In this document: in pieces, positions 21,109-31,445 of the stretch
Position numbering within the stretch: the first letter of the stretch is position 1
How the letters are laid out: each line of letters opens with the position of its first letter
Source of the DNA: Symbiodinium sp. CCMP2592
Taxonomy: Eukaryota; Sar; Dinophyceae; Suessiales; Symbiodiniaceae
Length of the DNA: 64,000 nucleotides
Direction: 5' to 3'
Assembly (NCBI GenBank): GCA_905221615.1
Contig: CAJNDT010006012.1
Coordinates: 248,001 to 312,000 of the forward strand
Translations under genes and position numbers: made by a program
The notes under the pieces: model-generated
What the model saw: only the letters and a program-made list of their open reading frames with translations
The model's database searches: none
What the model was told of the DNA's origin: nothing

Positions 21109-21831
21109 GGGTCGGCTTCAGGGTTGAGGATCCGAATATTGAGCAGCAGCATACGTTGCAGGCCCCATGGATTTGTACAATATGCACCAACACCCTATTC
21201 CAAGTGTTAAGGCTGCTGTGTCCAGCAACTTCAGCAACCCTTTGCCGTGAAGCCTTATCCCCTCAGGCTCTTGACCACCCTCGCTCTTCGCCGCAATCCT
21301 AAGCCCCAAACCCTGAACCCGAAACCTTAAACCCTAAACTCTGAGACCTGCGCCCGCCAGCAAAGAAGGTGATTTAAAATGTCTTTGAACCCGACAGAGC
21401 TGCAAAATTCTGTGAGGGCCATGATATTTGGGATCCCGAGTATATCCCTGATGAAGGCGACGGGTTAGGGTTTACGGCTTAGGGGTTCGGGAGTTAGGGC
21501 TTAGGGTTTAGAGTTTAGGGCATAGGGGATGAGGGTCAGGTTTCCACAGTGGCCCCGTTGGGCTTGGCGTTTATTCCTGTGGGTGCTATAGAGCCATTGT
21601 TTAGGGGTTTAGAGGTTTAGGGTTTGGGGTTTGACTAGTTAGTAATCCTACTCAACTCCCTCATGCTCCCAATATAGGTTAGGTATCGTGGACAATCCTT
21701 ACAAGGTGTGTTCTAACTTTTAGTAAGAATGCTGCATTTCGTCGCAAGAATTCCCTGGCTTTAGCAGGCTGTAAAGACCCTAATGCAAAGCAAACGGGTT
21801 TGAGCTTGAGGTACAGTCTGTCATAAAGAAG

Positions 21832-21934
21832 TGGGCGGTTGTCAAAATTAGGGTCCCTTCTTGGGTCCTTATTATAATACGGCACCTATTATTTTGGGTG
21901 CCCAAAAAGGGACCCTAATTTTGATAACCACCCA
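21832..21934. repeat. hpB fold-back element
   Basis: TGGGCGGTTGTCAAAATTAG pairs with CTAATTTTGATAACCACCCA with two mismatches. The interior is TTATAATACGGCACCTATTA. Confidence 0.95.
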
Positions 21935-22074
21935 AGTAGTTTACTCTGTCGCTAGGGTTTGGGTTCGGTCCTCCTCTATCTTCTATACCCACCAGCCTTA
22001 GCAACAAAAAGACGACTTGCGTCTTAATCAGAAGCTCTTCATAGGAAGCTTGAAAGCATGGACCGCTAGTAACG

Positions 22075-22181
22075 CTACTGTGGATGGACAAAATCCTGCA
22101 TGACCCAATATAAGGAATATACCATACTTCCCATAGTTTAGGGTCCTTAAAGTCATGCAGGGCTTTGTCCATCAACAGTAG
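22075..22181. repeat. hpI fold-back element
   Basis: CTACTGTGGATGGACAAAAT then CCTGCATGAC at the left; GTCATGCAGGG then CTTTGTCCATCAACAGTAG at the right. The interior (CATAGTTTAGGGTCCTTAA) is inverted relative to 13067. Where the 13067 copy has ATAT after GTTGATG, this one has GACA, in both arms. Confidence 0.9.
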
Positions 22182-22237
22182 TAGGGGCTCTGAGGCCGGA
22201 GCCCTAAGTACGGACTGAGTTAGGAGTCTTCGAGCAA

Positions 22238-22370
22238 ACTTGGAGGGTCGGGGGACTTAGTAACTGGTTATTTTAGGGACTTATAAGTACCATAACCCCA
22301 ATTAGGGTCCCTTTTAGGGTACTTATAAGTCTACTTACTACCTACTTGCTAAGTCCCCCGACCGTCCAAG
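22238..22370. repeat. hpA fold-back element (block GTCGGGG)
   Basis: ACTTGGAGGGTCGGGGGACT at the left; AGTCCCCCGACCGTCCAAG at the right, one mismatch. It lacks the flanking TA on the right and directly abuts the exon-like open frame that begins at about 22372. The element ends in AG, which would suit a 3' splice site. Confidence 0.9.
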
Positions 22371-22371
22371 A

Positions 22372-22585
22372 AATCACGGAAGCGATTTCACTGCCAAAGC
22401 TCTATGAGGAGCTTACCAAAGAGCTCAACCAGAAGCTTCGCGACTTGGATCAAGGCAAGAAGTTGCTCGGCGACGCCAAAGAGGCGGACGTTGTGAAGAA
22501 GAGCGAGGACATCACCATCCGCGGCATCTCCAAAGGTGTCAAGAGGACGCTTGCCATGAGAGCTGCCGGCAACTCCTTTCGATAA
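22372..22585 (+). CDS. Exon-like fragment 1, unknown charged helical protein
   Basis: About 71 codons open in one frame to a stop at 22583-22585. The protein is rich in Lys, Glu, Asp and Leu, with the segments KLYEELTKELNQKLRDL and EADVVKKSEDITIRGISKG, typical of a soluble helical or coiled-coil protein and unlike the surrounding repeats. No family is recognised. The frame has no convincing initiator of its own: its first in-frame ATG-like start lies inside the hpA element. It therefore looks like an internal or 3' exon. The codon third positions are G/C-biased, like the TraB gene 0.7 kb downstream and unlike the neighbouring tracts. A second exon-like piece follows at 22705. Confidence 0.45.
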
Positions 22586-22704
22586 GGGTGTCGCGCTGTT
22601 CTTAGGACCTACACAGGGGCGTAACAAAACCCCTAAACCCTACCCTACAGTACCCCTCAAGGAAGCCTGCACAAAATTTTAGAAAACTAACCCTATCCTA
22701 CACC

Positions 22705-22863
22705 TCCTTGGACGAGGTCCGCCCCGATGGCAAGCTGAAGCTGGAGCACGTGGATGGCAGCGGTGTTCTGAAGGACTCATGCTCCCAAAACCCGAGACAT
22801 CCAGAAGGTTCTTTCTTGGATCTGTTTAGCGCCACAACCATCCGGCAGGTTAAGGTCACTTAG
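22705..22863 (+). CDS. Exon-like fragment 2, unknown product
   Basis: An open frame with no ATG reading SLDEVRPDGKLKLEHVDG, then GVLKDSC and SFLDLFSATTIRQVKVT, to a stop at 22861-22863. It begins near TACACCTCCTTGGAC and has G/C-biased third positions like exon-like fragment 1. The two may belong to one gene that was broken or is spliced between about 22583 and 22705. No domain is recognised. The part after DSC may be read-through past a splice site. Confidence 0.35.
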   Translation, partial: SLDEVRPDGKLKLEHVDGSGVLKDSCSQNPRHPEGSFLDLFSATTIRQVKVT

Positions 22864-23252
22864 CTCAGGGGTTCGGGCCCTTGAAGCCACCAGAAGCCCC
22901 TACAAACCGCTTCTAAACCCTAAGCCCTGTTCCTGGACCGTTAAAAACCCGGTTAACTGTCTACACCCCTATCACCCTTCGCGCCCAATTCCCCCTGAAC
23001 TCGAAAATTCCGAAAGTCTAAACAAGCAATGTCTGCAATTTTGGCTTCAGCGACTGTAGCGGACCTCTGGCTTTGGGGATTTGCATTCGCATCCTTGGCA
23101 CGCAAAAGGTAAGACCCGTTCAATGAGTACAGCAAACAGGATTCAGGATTTAGGGTTATCGGTTCAGGGACATCGGTTTCAGGGTTGACGGTCAAGTGTT
23201 GCTATTCTAGTCATGTAAGTGTTAAGTACTGTCACTATCACTGACTTCAGAC

Positions 23253-24359
23253 ATGCCCTGGCCAAAGCTTTTTGGTGCCAAGGCACCCCCAACCCAGTTT
23301 GCATCACAGGCGCTTCGCCGAATGCAACACAAGCAGCAAAGGTCGCAGCTCCAGAAGATGATGTCCAACCGCCAGCTCAGATACGTCAGAGTCGAAAATG
23401 CCGATATCCTGCTCTTTGGAACCTCACACATTTCGAAGTCCGACCCCGCAGACATTCGGGATCTCATTAAGAAGCTGAAGCCTCACAGGATTTGCGTTGA
23501 GCTTTGCTACGAGCGACTGCCGGGGTTGCTGACAAGATATGGGGCTGAGGCTGTCAAGGAGCTTAAGCGTTTCCCAGACATCAGCGATCAAAAGGATGAG
23601 TACGGGCTGAGCCCTTACGGCGCCGACATACTGGCGGCGCTGCAATGCGCAGCTAAGCATCATATTCAGCATGTGCTGATTGACCGCCAGCAGTCTGTCA
23701 CTGCTGCCAGGCTTGCTGCCAAGGTGCCAATTAGCGAGGTGTCCACATTCTGGTGCCTGAGGCCTTTCAGATTCGCGAGAAACGTGGTGGTCACCTGCGC
23801 TGTGGTGTTGCCAGCCTTCATTGCTAGCCTGGCTCTGCTTGTGTCATTCTGTCTTCCGAGATTTGTTTGGGTGATACCAGGATTGTGGTTGCTTCCAGTT
23901 GGTGCAAGTGAATTCCTGCGGTGGCTCCTCAGGAGACTCAGCGGCACTCCAAAAGAGAATTTGCAAAAAGCTTTGGAAGTCATTGACCGGTTGGAGCAGG
24001 AGCGACAAGCCTGCCTGAGCAGCAAGTCTGATGTCAAGCAGGCTGAGCTCGACGTCGATACTGTCATGAACGCATCGGTCATTACCACTGAGCGCGACAC
24101 ATACATGGCCTTCAAGTTGCAAGGCATTGCAAGGGCATCTCCGTCTGGGCTGGTGTTCGTGATCGTGGGCATGGGGCATCTTGATGGCATCGAAACAAAG
24201 TTGCTGAGGAAGATCAGCTCGAACGAGTTTGACAAACTTAGCATGAAACCTGTGCTGTCAGATGCCGACAAAATTCTCAAAAGGCCATTGCTGCGAAGCA
24301 GAGGAATCGACCTGAAGATCATGCGCACATTGCTGCAGTGGAAGCACATTGGAGCCTGA
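23253..24359 (+). CDS. TraB/PrgY-family protein with membrane segments
   Basis: A 368-aa uninterrupted frame, the only confident host gene here. It matches the TraB family by position-specific motifs: GTSHIS at residues 56-61, the KPHRICVELCYERLPGLL region at 76-93 (VELC at 82-85), a VLIDRQQSVTAAR segment at 141-153 (family pattern DR...T..R), and FVIVGMGHLDGIE at 302-314 (family pattern VVGxGH.xGI). Two hydrophobic stretches at about 178-200 and 204-218 suggest a membrane hairpin between the halves of the fold. The first 45 residues are basic and Gln-rich and could be a targeting region. TraB proteins of eukaryotes are poorly understood. Some are mitochondrial outer-membrane or plastid proteins, and bacterial PrgY/TraB limits mating-pheromone activity. 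An enzyme role (the Tiki-like peptidase fold) is proposed by homology only. The gene has no visible intron, and ATG 23253 is the first ATG of the frame. M24 or M36 would be alternatives. Confidence 0.9.
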   Translation: MPWPKLFGAKAPPTQFASQALRRMQHKQQRSQLQKMMSNRQLRYVRVENADILLFGTSHISKSDPADIRDLIKKLKPHRICVELCYERLPGLLTRYGAEAVKELKRFPDISDQKDEYGLSPYGADILAALQCAAKHHIQHVLIDRQQSVTAARLAAKVPISEVSTFWCLRPFRFARNVVVTCAVVLPAFIASLALLVSFCLPRFVWVIPGLWLLPVGASEFLRWLLRRLSGTPKENLQKALEVIDRLEQERQACLSSKSDVKQAELDVDTVMNASVITTERDTYMAFKLQGIARASPSGLVFVIVGMGHLDGIETKLLRKISSNEFDKLSMKPVLSDADKILKRPLLRSRGIDLKIMRTLLQWKHIGA

Positions 24360-24956
24360 CATGACAGCGCACTGCACTAGGATGGTCATAAGAAGTAAAC
24401 AACACCCATGGCCGGCGGTTAAGCTGGATTGGCATGGTTCCGATCCCCAGTCAAAAATACACACTGATGATGATACATGGAGTTGTAAATGCTTGCAGTC
24501 CTGTTGTTATGGTCTCATGATGCATGCAACAAGTTGAAGAGTAAGAGTTGCAAAAAAAGCTTAAAACATCATCGATTGCGCTGTCCCTACAGCAGATGGC
24601 CATGGCAACATTTGGTGCCAGCAACAGCAGTAACTATGTCTCGGAAAAAGAGAGAGGTCTGCGTCAGTGCTTCCTTCGGCGTTCAGTGGGCGAGAGCTGA
24701 ATAGTTTGTACGACTCCCTGGTTCTTAGGAGGGAATGGGGGAATGGGCCATAGGGCTGTAGGGACTATTTGAAGGAATCAAGTTAGAGATTCAATCAGTC
24801 CTATGACCCCTCAGCTATGCATCGGTTTCCGGTTTCGGATTAAATTTAGCAGCACGCGCGGCTGGAAGAGGACTTCGTATGTTGAACAGCAATACCAGTA
24901 TGAACAGCATCTGGGGTGCAAGTCTTCAGGTTTTTTTGACTTAGAATAGGCCTTGA
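24360..24956. other. Downstream of the TraB gene, no gene seen
   Basis: Presumed 3' UTR and spacer. A fold-back-like start TCTTAGGAGGGAATGGGGG at about 24725 resembles hpE but no full element is formed. Overlapping short frames are not supported. Confidence 0.4.
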
Positions 24957-25045
24957 GCCTTGAAGCCCTAAACCCCTAAACCCTAAACTCTATCCCCTAA
25001 ACCCCTAAACCCGTAAACCCCTAAACCCCTAAACCGCCTTGAGCC
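24957..25045. repeat. Telomere-like CCCTAAA tract
   Basis: CCCCTAAA and CCCTAAA units flanked by GCCTTGAGCCTTGAA on each side. Confidence 0.9.
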
Positions 25046-25114
25046 TTGAAACCCTCAGGCCCAAAATTTCCCCGACTCTGAAGCCGCAACCCCCCCCAAA
25101 TGGGAAACTGCTTT

Positions 25115-25214
25115 CTTAGGGGGTACTTAGAAATAATTTTCACGTTTTGGTTATTATAATCCCTAAGAAACAGCTAAAATTGTAATTTTTGCTAGGGTTC
25201 GAAGTTCAGTATAG
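25115..25214 (+). repeat. hpO dispersed repeat
   Basis: CTTAGGGGGTACTTAGAAAT, then GGTTATTATAATCCCTAAG, AAACAGCTAAAATTG and GAAGTTCAGTATAG. It is nearly identical over about 98 bp to 41084-41182 in the same orientation. Unlike the other families it is not a clear long palindrome. Confidence 0.85.
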
Positions 25215-25549
25215 GCTATTCCAGAATATAACCCGACAGCTCGATGAGCCCCCGTATATCAGAACCCAAAACTCTAAACCAAAAAAAACCCTAGACTCGG
25301 AGACGGATTCAGCCATATCTTTGGCATATGAGGCCCCTGGCTTCGGCCATTGTGAAGCAAAGCGGGAAATCCGGATTGGGGCTTCTTCCTCAGGGTTTGG
25401 GTTGTACCTACTTACTTTGTGCTTTGCGTGCCATAAACCCTAAACCCTAAAACCTATATCCAGAGATCCCTTTGGTATTCTGCGGGTTTGAGATTGCTTG
25501 GTTTTCAGGTTCGGGGCGGTGGCACCTGGCCCAATCTTCCATTTAGGGT

Positions 25550-25810
25550 TTCAGGGTTTAGGGGCTTTTAGGCGTAGGGTAGGGTTTAGGGTGTTCACTT
25601 CCGAGTGGTGGCTAGTAATCGTACTCGATCGGACATTCGGTTTCCCGAATGCCTACTGGCCCGACTCTCCCTGACCGCTCGCACCCTTTCGGAAACCCTA
25701 GACCCTAAACTCTAAATCCCAAACCCGAAACCCGAAACCCTAAACCCCGTGATTTAAAAAACCCTAAATAACCCAAACCCTAACCTAAGCCCTAAACTCT
25801 AAACCTCTTT
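25550..25810. repeat. Degenerate telomere-like tracts
   Basis: TTTAGGG words at 25550-25600, then CCCTAAA and CCCGAAA words at 25685-25810. Confidence 0.75.
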
Positions 25811-25914
25811 GTGTCATTCAGAAATACCTTCGAACCCCATCGGGAAGCCGCTGAGACGTATATCGTTATATCCTATTCAATCCCTCAACCCTAAACCGGT
25901 CCTATTCTGATTAT

Positions 25915-26038
25915 TACTTGGAGGTTCATGGGACTTAGTAATTGGGGTTATAAACAAGGTAACTATACTTATAATTACTTGAAACACCAGCTAAGGTACT
26001 TGTAACTGTACTTACTGAGTCCCATGAACCTCCAAGTA
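25915..26038. repeat. hpH fold-back element (block TTCATGG)
   Basis: TACTTGGAGG, then TTCATGG, then GACTTAGTAA on the left. On the right TTACTGAGTC, CCATGAA and CCTCCAAGTA. It shares outer and inner arm parts with hpA but has a different 7-nt block. TA at both ends. Confidence 0.95.
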
Positions 26039-26249
26039 GGGCCCCTATATCAAAAAAGAAGCCCTCGGACCCTCCCAGGAAGCCGCCGAGCCCTCCCGCG
26101 TGCGCGCGGCGCCGGGCAGCGGGGGAAAGCCCCCGAGTGGTGGAAAGGCCGGATCTCAGAAAAAGCTTTGAGGGGTTTGCTGGGTTCTATATAAGGAGTT
26201 CGAAAGTCTACTCTCGACGCCGAGATCAGCACTCCAAAGACACAGCCAA

Positions 26250-26760
26250 TAGGCTTCCTTTAAGGGATCTATAAGGGTTCGTTTAAGGGTTTAGGCTTCA
26301 GGGTTTACGTTGGCAGGGTTTTTTTGTGAGTAATATGGGTTCTTACAAGGGTTCCTCCTAGAAGCGGGTTCCTGTAAAGGGCTACTATAAGGAGTTATCT
26401 ATAAGAGTTGTTGTGGGTTCAAGATTTAGGGTTTAGAGTTTAGGGTTTCGAATTCAGGGTTTGGGGTTTCGAATTGAGGGTGTAGGATTTAAGGTGTTTG
26501 GAGCTGGGGGTTTTGAATGAATAATTACGGGTTTAGGGTTTATGTTTTAGTGTTCAGGGTATAAGGATGCACTATTAATACCTTAAGAGCCGCCAGTAAG
26601 GGTTTTTGAGGGTTGGGTGCGTGAGGTTCGGGGTTGCAAGGTGTAGTTATTTTTAGTTTCAGAATTTCAGAATGCAAATGTCGGAGACATGGTTTCAGAC
26701 TTGGTTGCAGGGTGGGGTCACAGTTTAGGGTTCAGGGCATCTATATCTTAAACTACCATA
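26250..26760. repeat. Degenerate hpT units and TTTAGGG words
   Basis: TTCCTTTAAGGGATCTATAA at about 26250, followed by loosely repeated GGGTTTAGGG and GAATTCAGGG words. No gene seen. Confidence 0.6.
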
Positions 26761-26866
26761 GCCTATGTTTTTAGGTTCTTCGTATAAACCCTCACATGGA
26801 GTTTATAGGAAAACTGTAGGCTTCGGGGCTTCGCGCGGTGACCCCGGACACCTAGATTCTAGATTC

Positions 26867-26957
26867 GGTGGTTGTCAAAATTAAGGTCCCTTTTTGGGTC
26901 CTCATTATAGTACGGCACCTAATATACCAAAAAAGGGACCCTAATTTTGACAACTAC
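26867..26957. repeat. hpB fold-back element
   Basis: GGTGGTTGTCAAAATTAAGG on the left and CCCTAATTTTGACAACTAC on the right. The interior is shorter than in other copies. Confidence 0.9.
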
Positions 26958-27038
26958 GCGTTTAAGGGCCAACGAAGAAGTGGCACGACAAACCCACTCA
27001 GCACCTACTTCTGACGGGAGTGCAAAACTCGAAGCAAC

Positions 27039-27174
27039 TACTTGGAGGGTCGGGGGACTTAGTAAGTAGGTAGTAAGTAGACTTATAAGTACCCTAAAAG
27101 GGACCCTAATTGGGGTTATGGTACTTATAAGTCCCTAAAATAACCAGTTACTAAGTCGCCCGACCCTCCAAGTA
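27039..27174. repeat. hpA fold-back element (block GTCGGGG)
   Basis: Nearly identical to the copy at 20578 and in the same orientation. One mismatch in the right block (GCCCGAC instead of CCCCGAC). TA at both ends. Confidence 0.95.
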
Positions 27175-27179
27175 CAGCC

Positions 27180-27540
27180 AACCCCCGCTTCAGCGGCATG
27201 CGCCGGGAACAACGGAAGTGACCAGGCTCGCATGACGTGCGTAAGGCGCGTAGGGCGAGGCCACATGGAACCTTGCGGGCGATGAACATGCGAAGAACGG
27301 GCAGCACAGGAAACCCTAAACCCTTAAACCCTAAAGCGCTAAACACTAAACCCGAAGGTTCGGATACTTTCATGCTCCAAGCAGGTGAGCTTCGCAGGGT
27401 CGAGGGGTCTCGAGAGCTTTGGCCAAAAGTTTGGGGTTTAGTGGTTTTAGGTTTAGTGGTTCAGGGTGTAGGGTTTACTGGTTTGAAGGTTTGGGGTTTT
27501 GGTTTTAACAGTTTTAGTGGTTTAGGGTTTGCGGGTTGAG
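27180..27540. other. Weak open frame, TTTAGTGG words
   Basis: A frame of 100 aa at 27237-27539 runs through CCCTAAA and then TTTAGTGG repeats; the repeat-derived part cannot be a normal protein. No gene is called. Confidence 0.3.
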
Positions 27541-27744
27541 GGGTCGACAATCTACCCATGCCCCTGAATGCTCGGGCTTTTGAAATTTTATCATAGTTGG
27601 GTAACATTTTACATTCCATGGGTACTTAAGCCCAATAAGGAATAAAAATGTACATTTTTTATTCCTATCCCAATAATGAATTAGGAAAGGATCCAGAACT
27701 CCGGCTCAGTTCCCTGAAACAAGCCGGGCTTTGTTTCTTTGTTT

Positions 27745-27945
27745 TTGTTTGATCCTGAAACCCTGCACTCTAAACCCTAACCGCAAACCCTCAACCCTGA
27801 ACCCTGATAAGGCCCTAAACCCTAAACCCCTAAACCCAAAACCCTACACCCCCTAAACCCCTAAACCCTAAACCCAAAACCCTAAACCCCCGAAACCCTT
27901 AAACCCTAAACCGAAACCCCTAAACCCTAAGCCCTAAACCGGGTC
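27745..27945. repeat. Telomere-like CCCTAAA tract
   Basis: CCCTAAA, CCCCTAAA and CCCAAAA units. Upstream, 27580-27690 contains an A/T-rich imperfect palindrome (ACATTTTACATTCC against GGAATAAAAATGT). Confidence 0.9.
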
Positions 27946-28067
27946 TGAGAAATTCTGAAACCCGACAAAGCAGGCTCCCCCTGTTTCCAAGAGCGCTCCC
28001 TCCGTCGTGCCCGTGGCTTCTGGGCCGTCCCCTGGTACAAAGCGGCAGCTTCGGGGGTTTAGTGGCA

Positions 28068-28136
28068 GCTAGAAGGTTGGAGTTACCCAATACCAAAAAG
28101 GAGCCCTTTGTATTCCTCGGCTACTGGGCATCCTAG
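28068..28136. repeat. hpG half element
   Basis: AGTTACCCAATACCAAAAAG and CTACTGGGCATCCTAG match the right half of hpG copies. The left half is missing. Confidence 0.8.
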
Positions 28137-28366
28137 CAGGGGGTTTGGGGGGTAGGCCATTTCCGGATTTAGGGCGCGGGGTTTGGCAATTGAAAATTCA
28201 GTCGTCGGGGCTTTCGAGAGCTTAGGCCTTTAAGCCCTCAGTGAATCCCGGGTTGTAAATGGCAGACTTCCGGTAAATCGGGGTAGACCTCCCTAAACCC
28301 TAAACCCTTGTTTAAAAAGCAGAGCCTCATGAAACCCTAAACCGGGAACCTTGCCCTCAATCCGAA

Positions 28367-28463
28367 TATAGGGGCCTTCTCAATTAGCTATACTATTTTT
28401 GGGCGTAAGCATCCAGTAAAGCGGGCCCCAAAAACCCTATTCTAACTATTAAGGCGCCTCTAT
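28367..28463. repeat. hpK fold-back element
   Basis: ATAGGGGCCTTCTCAATTAG on the left pairs with CTAACTATTAAGGCGCCTCT on the right. The interior has TATACTATTTTTGGG. Related elements are at 31932, 39603, 44723 and 54652. Confidence 0.8.
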
Positions 28464-29230
28464 AAGATCACGGATCTTGGAGCCCCTTGATACCTACAGG
28501 CCCAGGAGCTTTCCCTCGCATGCCTCCGAATTCAGCTCGAGATTAGGGTTGTGACGAGGTTTAGGGTTGAAAGTAGCGGTTTAGAGTCTAGTTCTGCTAC
28601 CCCTCAGGATTGTAAACCAAGCAGATGAAGTGTTGAAGGTCACGTACTGTACCAAGCTTCTTGATTCTTATCGCTATTCCTATCCTAAGTTCGGTTTATC
28701 CTGAGTTAGTCCTGGCCTAGAATGGAGGCGTGCTGCCAGAAGCTGAGTAACACAGAAGCCTTGAATGACCTGTGTCATTCCTCAGGGCGCCTTCTTATAG
28801 TTGCACTCTTGCACATCCCCAAACCCGACCAATGTTATCCCTGAGCATTCCTTCAATGGGCGATGTTTACTCCTGAGGTTTCTTAAGGCCTTAGTATGAT
28901 CATAGTGTGAGGTACGCCAAAGCCCTAGTGTAGTTACTCAGGACATAGCATCGTACTTGCACCGGCATGAACTTCCACATACTCGGGATGTGATGGCAGC
29001 CTTCCACATTTCTTGGTTAGGGTTTTTATTTGTTGCATTCAGGATGACATGATTCCTGCCCGAAGCGGCTAGATCCGAAAGGCTTGAACCCTGCAACAGC
29101 AAAAGCTGTGAAGAGCAGGCTGTGTAACTTCCCTACACTTTAGCGCAGGGTAGAGGGTTTGGGGCTCAATTTCAGATCCCTGCGAATACAAAGCCATGTA
29201 ACCGTAGCTGCATTCAATCGGAATCACTAC
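28464..29230. other. Intergenic, no gene seen
   Basis: Mixed sequence almost free of telomere-like words and without long open frames. Confidence 0.4.
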
Positions 29231-29234
29231 TTTG

Positions 29235-29570
29235 CCTTTTGCTGATGCTGCAGCTGCTGCCGGATCGGGGATGCAGCGGGCAGGGAAGAAGTATTTGGAG
29301 ACGTGTCAGCGTCATCGGAAGCTTGGGTAAGTGTCATGAACTTGGCGATACGGTTTGGCAGAGCGGGCCACCTTCGAGCGTCAATCCTCCCGCAGCTTGG
29401 CAGTCCAACGCAGCCTCCCGCCAGAAAAACAGCAACAAAAAGCACAGAGAGGCTGCGACGGGGGGGCTGCGCCGTCAGCCCGGGCGCCAGCCGCCAGAGC
29501 GGAGGAAGCGCACACACAGTCAAGTGCGACAATCAACATGCACCCCAGGACGCAGGTACTCGTGGCCAAG
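29235..29570 (-). CDS. Exon-like fragment, possible secretory N-terminus
   Basis: A GC-richer segment with several overlapping frames. On the minus strand, 29381-29569 starts MATSTCVLGCMLIVALDC, a hydrophobic stretch like a signal peptide, followed by small residues. A second minus frame (29227-29532) contains CGRIDARRWPALPNRIAKFM and ends QLQHQQKAK. The two could be joined by splicing or a frameshift. No domain is recognised and the plus strand is also open, so this is only a candidate. Confidence 0.2.
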
Positions 29571-29629
29571 TAGACAAGTCCTCATCAGCGTCTTAACTCC
29601 TGGTTGATGCTCCAAGCACTGAGACAACT

Positions 29630-30510
29630 CTAAACCCGCAACCCAAAACCCCTACCTAAACCCTGAACCCTGGACCCGTATACCCCGAAACCCCTAAACC
29701 CTATAAACCCGAAACCAAAAACCCCCAAATGTGAAACCCGCAACCCAAAAACCCCCCTACACCCTAAACTACCCCAAATTAAAGCCGCTTCACCGAGGCC
29801 TAAGAAAGCCCCATCTCCCACGCCGAAGAAGGCCAGCTGCGTCCGGGTTGAGGGCTGTTTAGACTTTGGGGGTTTTAGGGGTTTTAGGGTGTATTTAGGT
29901 TTTTTTGGGGCTCGGGGTCTAGGTTTTCGGGGTGTTAAGGTGTATTTGGGTTTCAGGGTCGATGGCTGTTGGCTAAAGCGCTTGGTGCGATAGGGCTTAA
30001 CGGTTTGATGGAAAGTTCTTTGGCAGGGTTTAGGGTTTAGGGTTTAGGAATGGAATTTCGGTTGTAGGGCATAAGTCGGGCGGCGCGGAGTGTAGCAGGG
30101 CCTAGCTGCTGGAGGGTCTTTGGGGGATTTTCGAGGAAGGCCCAATCAGGGTTTCGGGTCTAGGCTATGCCAGAGCCCTGCCGTAACTCCTAAACACCCG
30201 ACAAAAGTAACAAGACGGTAAAGCTTAAGCAGCGCAAGTTGTTGTTCCGGAAGGACCATCCGGCAGAGTGCTTTTGACATAGGGGTATTCAGAATTCGAT
30301 CGGGTCTTGCGGTGTACCATTAGTCCAGATTTTACTTGTAATTATGGGGGCTGCATGACAATACTACTCCGAATTTTGAAGACATGCGATATTCCGATTA
30401 TCTCGCACCGTGCTAGAAGCCACCCTAAACCCTAAACCCTAAACGAAGCTCCGCATGCAGCGTAAGGGTTGATTGTGGTGGTGAAGCTGATCACAGTATC
30501 ACACAAACAG
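29630..30510. other. Degenerate telomere-like DNA, no gene
   Basis: CCCTAAA/CCCGAAA words at 29630-29775 and TTTAGGG/TTTTAGGG words at 29860-30050; otherwise featureless. Confidence 0.5.
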
Positions 30511-30618
30511 TATGGAAGTTTCCGAAAATAGGGGGACCCTAATATAGGACCCTAATTGCAGGACCCGTATACGGACCCCTAAATAAGGTGCCCCAGAATT
30601 TTCGGAAACTCCCGTATG
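30511..30618. repeat. hpP fold-back element, single copy
   Basis: TATGGAAGTTTCCGAAAAT on the left and ATTTTCGGAAACTCCCGTAT on the right. Inside, GGACCCTAATATAGGACCC-type words repeat four times. Confidence 0.85.
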
Positions 30619-31054
30619 GGGATCCCTGAGGGAAGTTGATCTTAAACCAAATGCATCATGCTTCTCAGGCCGTCAGGTTCAGAGTGTCATGGTGGACTGC
30701 AACTACGAACAGAACACAGATGCCACAGGGTGCATCAGACCTAACCCACCAAATCCCCCTAAGACCCCAAAGCTTACGCCCCCTAAACCCCAAAACGCTT
30801 CGGAACCCCAAGCGTTTCTTTCAATGAACCTTTAGACCCTCAAGCCACGCCTCGAAGGCTTCGAGCGCTTGCTCTTCACCCACGCCTGGCGATGCCTAGC
30901 ACTTAAACTGCCAAAGGGGGGTCTCGCAGGGTTCCTTTTCAAGGGGTCTACAAGGGTTACTAGAAGGCGTTCTTTTGAAGGGTGGGTTCTGAAAGTAAAG
31001 TCGGGGTTCGGTTTGCTGGTGTTTTTGGGCATGCTTTTTTCCTCAACCCCTACA

Positions 31055-31445
31055 CCCTGAGCTCCAAACTCTAAACCCCAAACCCCAAACCCTAAACCCC
31101 AAGTCCATCTAGCCCGCAGTTTAAGACCCAGAACCCCAAAAGTTCCCAGACACCGCGCCGAAGACAGAACATCCTGTAGGCTCAGGGCCCCAGCCGCAAC
31201 CCTAAACAAAACCCTAAACCCCAAACCCTAATTCCTAGACCCTAAACCCCAAACCCTAATTCCTAAACCCTAAACGCCAAACCCTAATTCCTAAACTCGA
31301 AACCCCGAACCCTAAGTCCTAAACCCTAAACCCCAAACCCGAATTCCTAAACCCTAAACGCCAAACCCTAGTTGCTAAACCCGAAACCCCGAACCCTAAT
31401 TCCTAAACCTTCAATTTTAAACCCTAATTCCGAAACCCTAAACCC
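31055..31445. repeat. Telomere-like CCCTAAA tract with 35-40-bp higher-order pattern
   Basis: Repeated CCCTAAACCCCAAACCCTAA followed by TTCCTAAA. The pattern recurs about eight times, so a variant telomere tract has itself been tandemly amplified. Confidence 0.85.

Noticed and set aside
23030-23055. Spliced-leader relict upstream of the TraB gene
   Set aside because: GCAATTTTGGCT matches the leader interior with one mismatch over 12 bases, but the following bases do not fit (TTCAG for CAAG) and a match of this quality is expected by chance about once in several windows. Mentioned only as weak support.
24703-24800. hpE-like element after the TraB gene
   Set aside because: TTCTTAGGAGGGAATGGGGG resembles an hpE arm but no complementary right arm follows.
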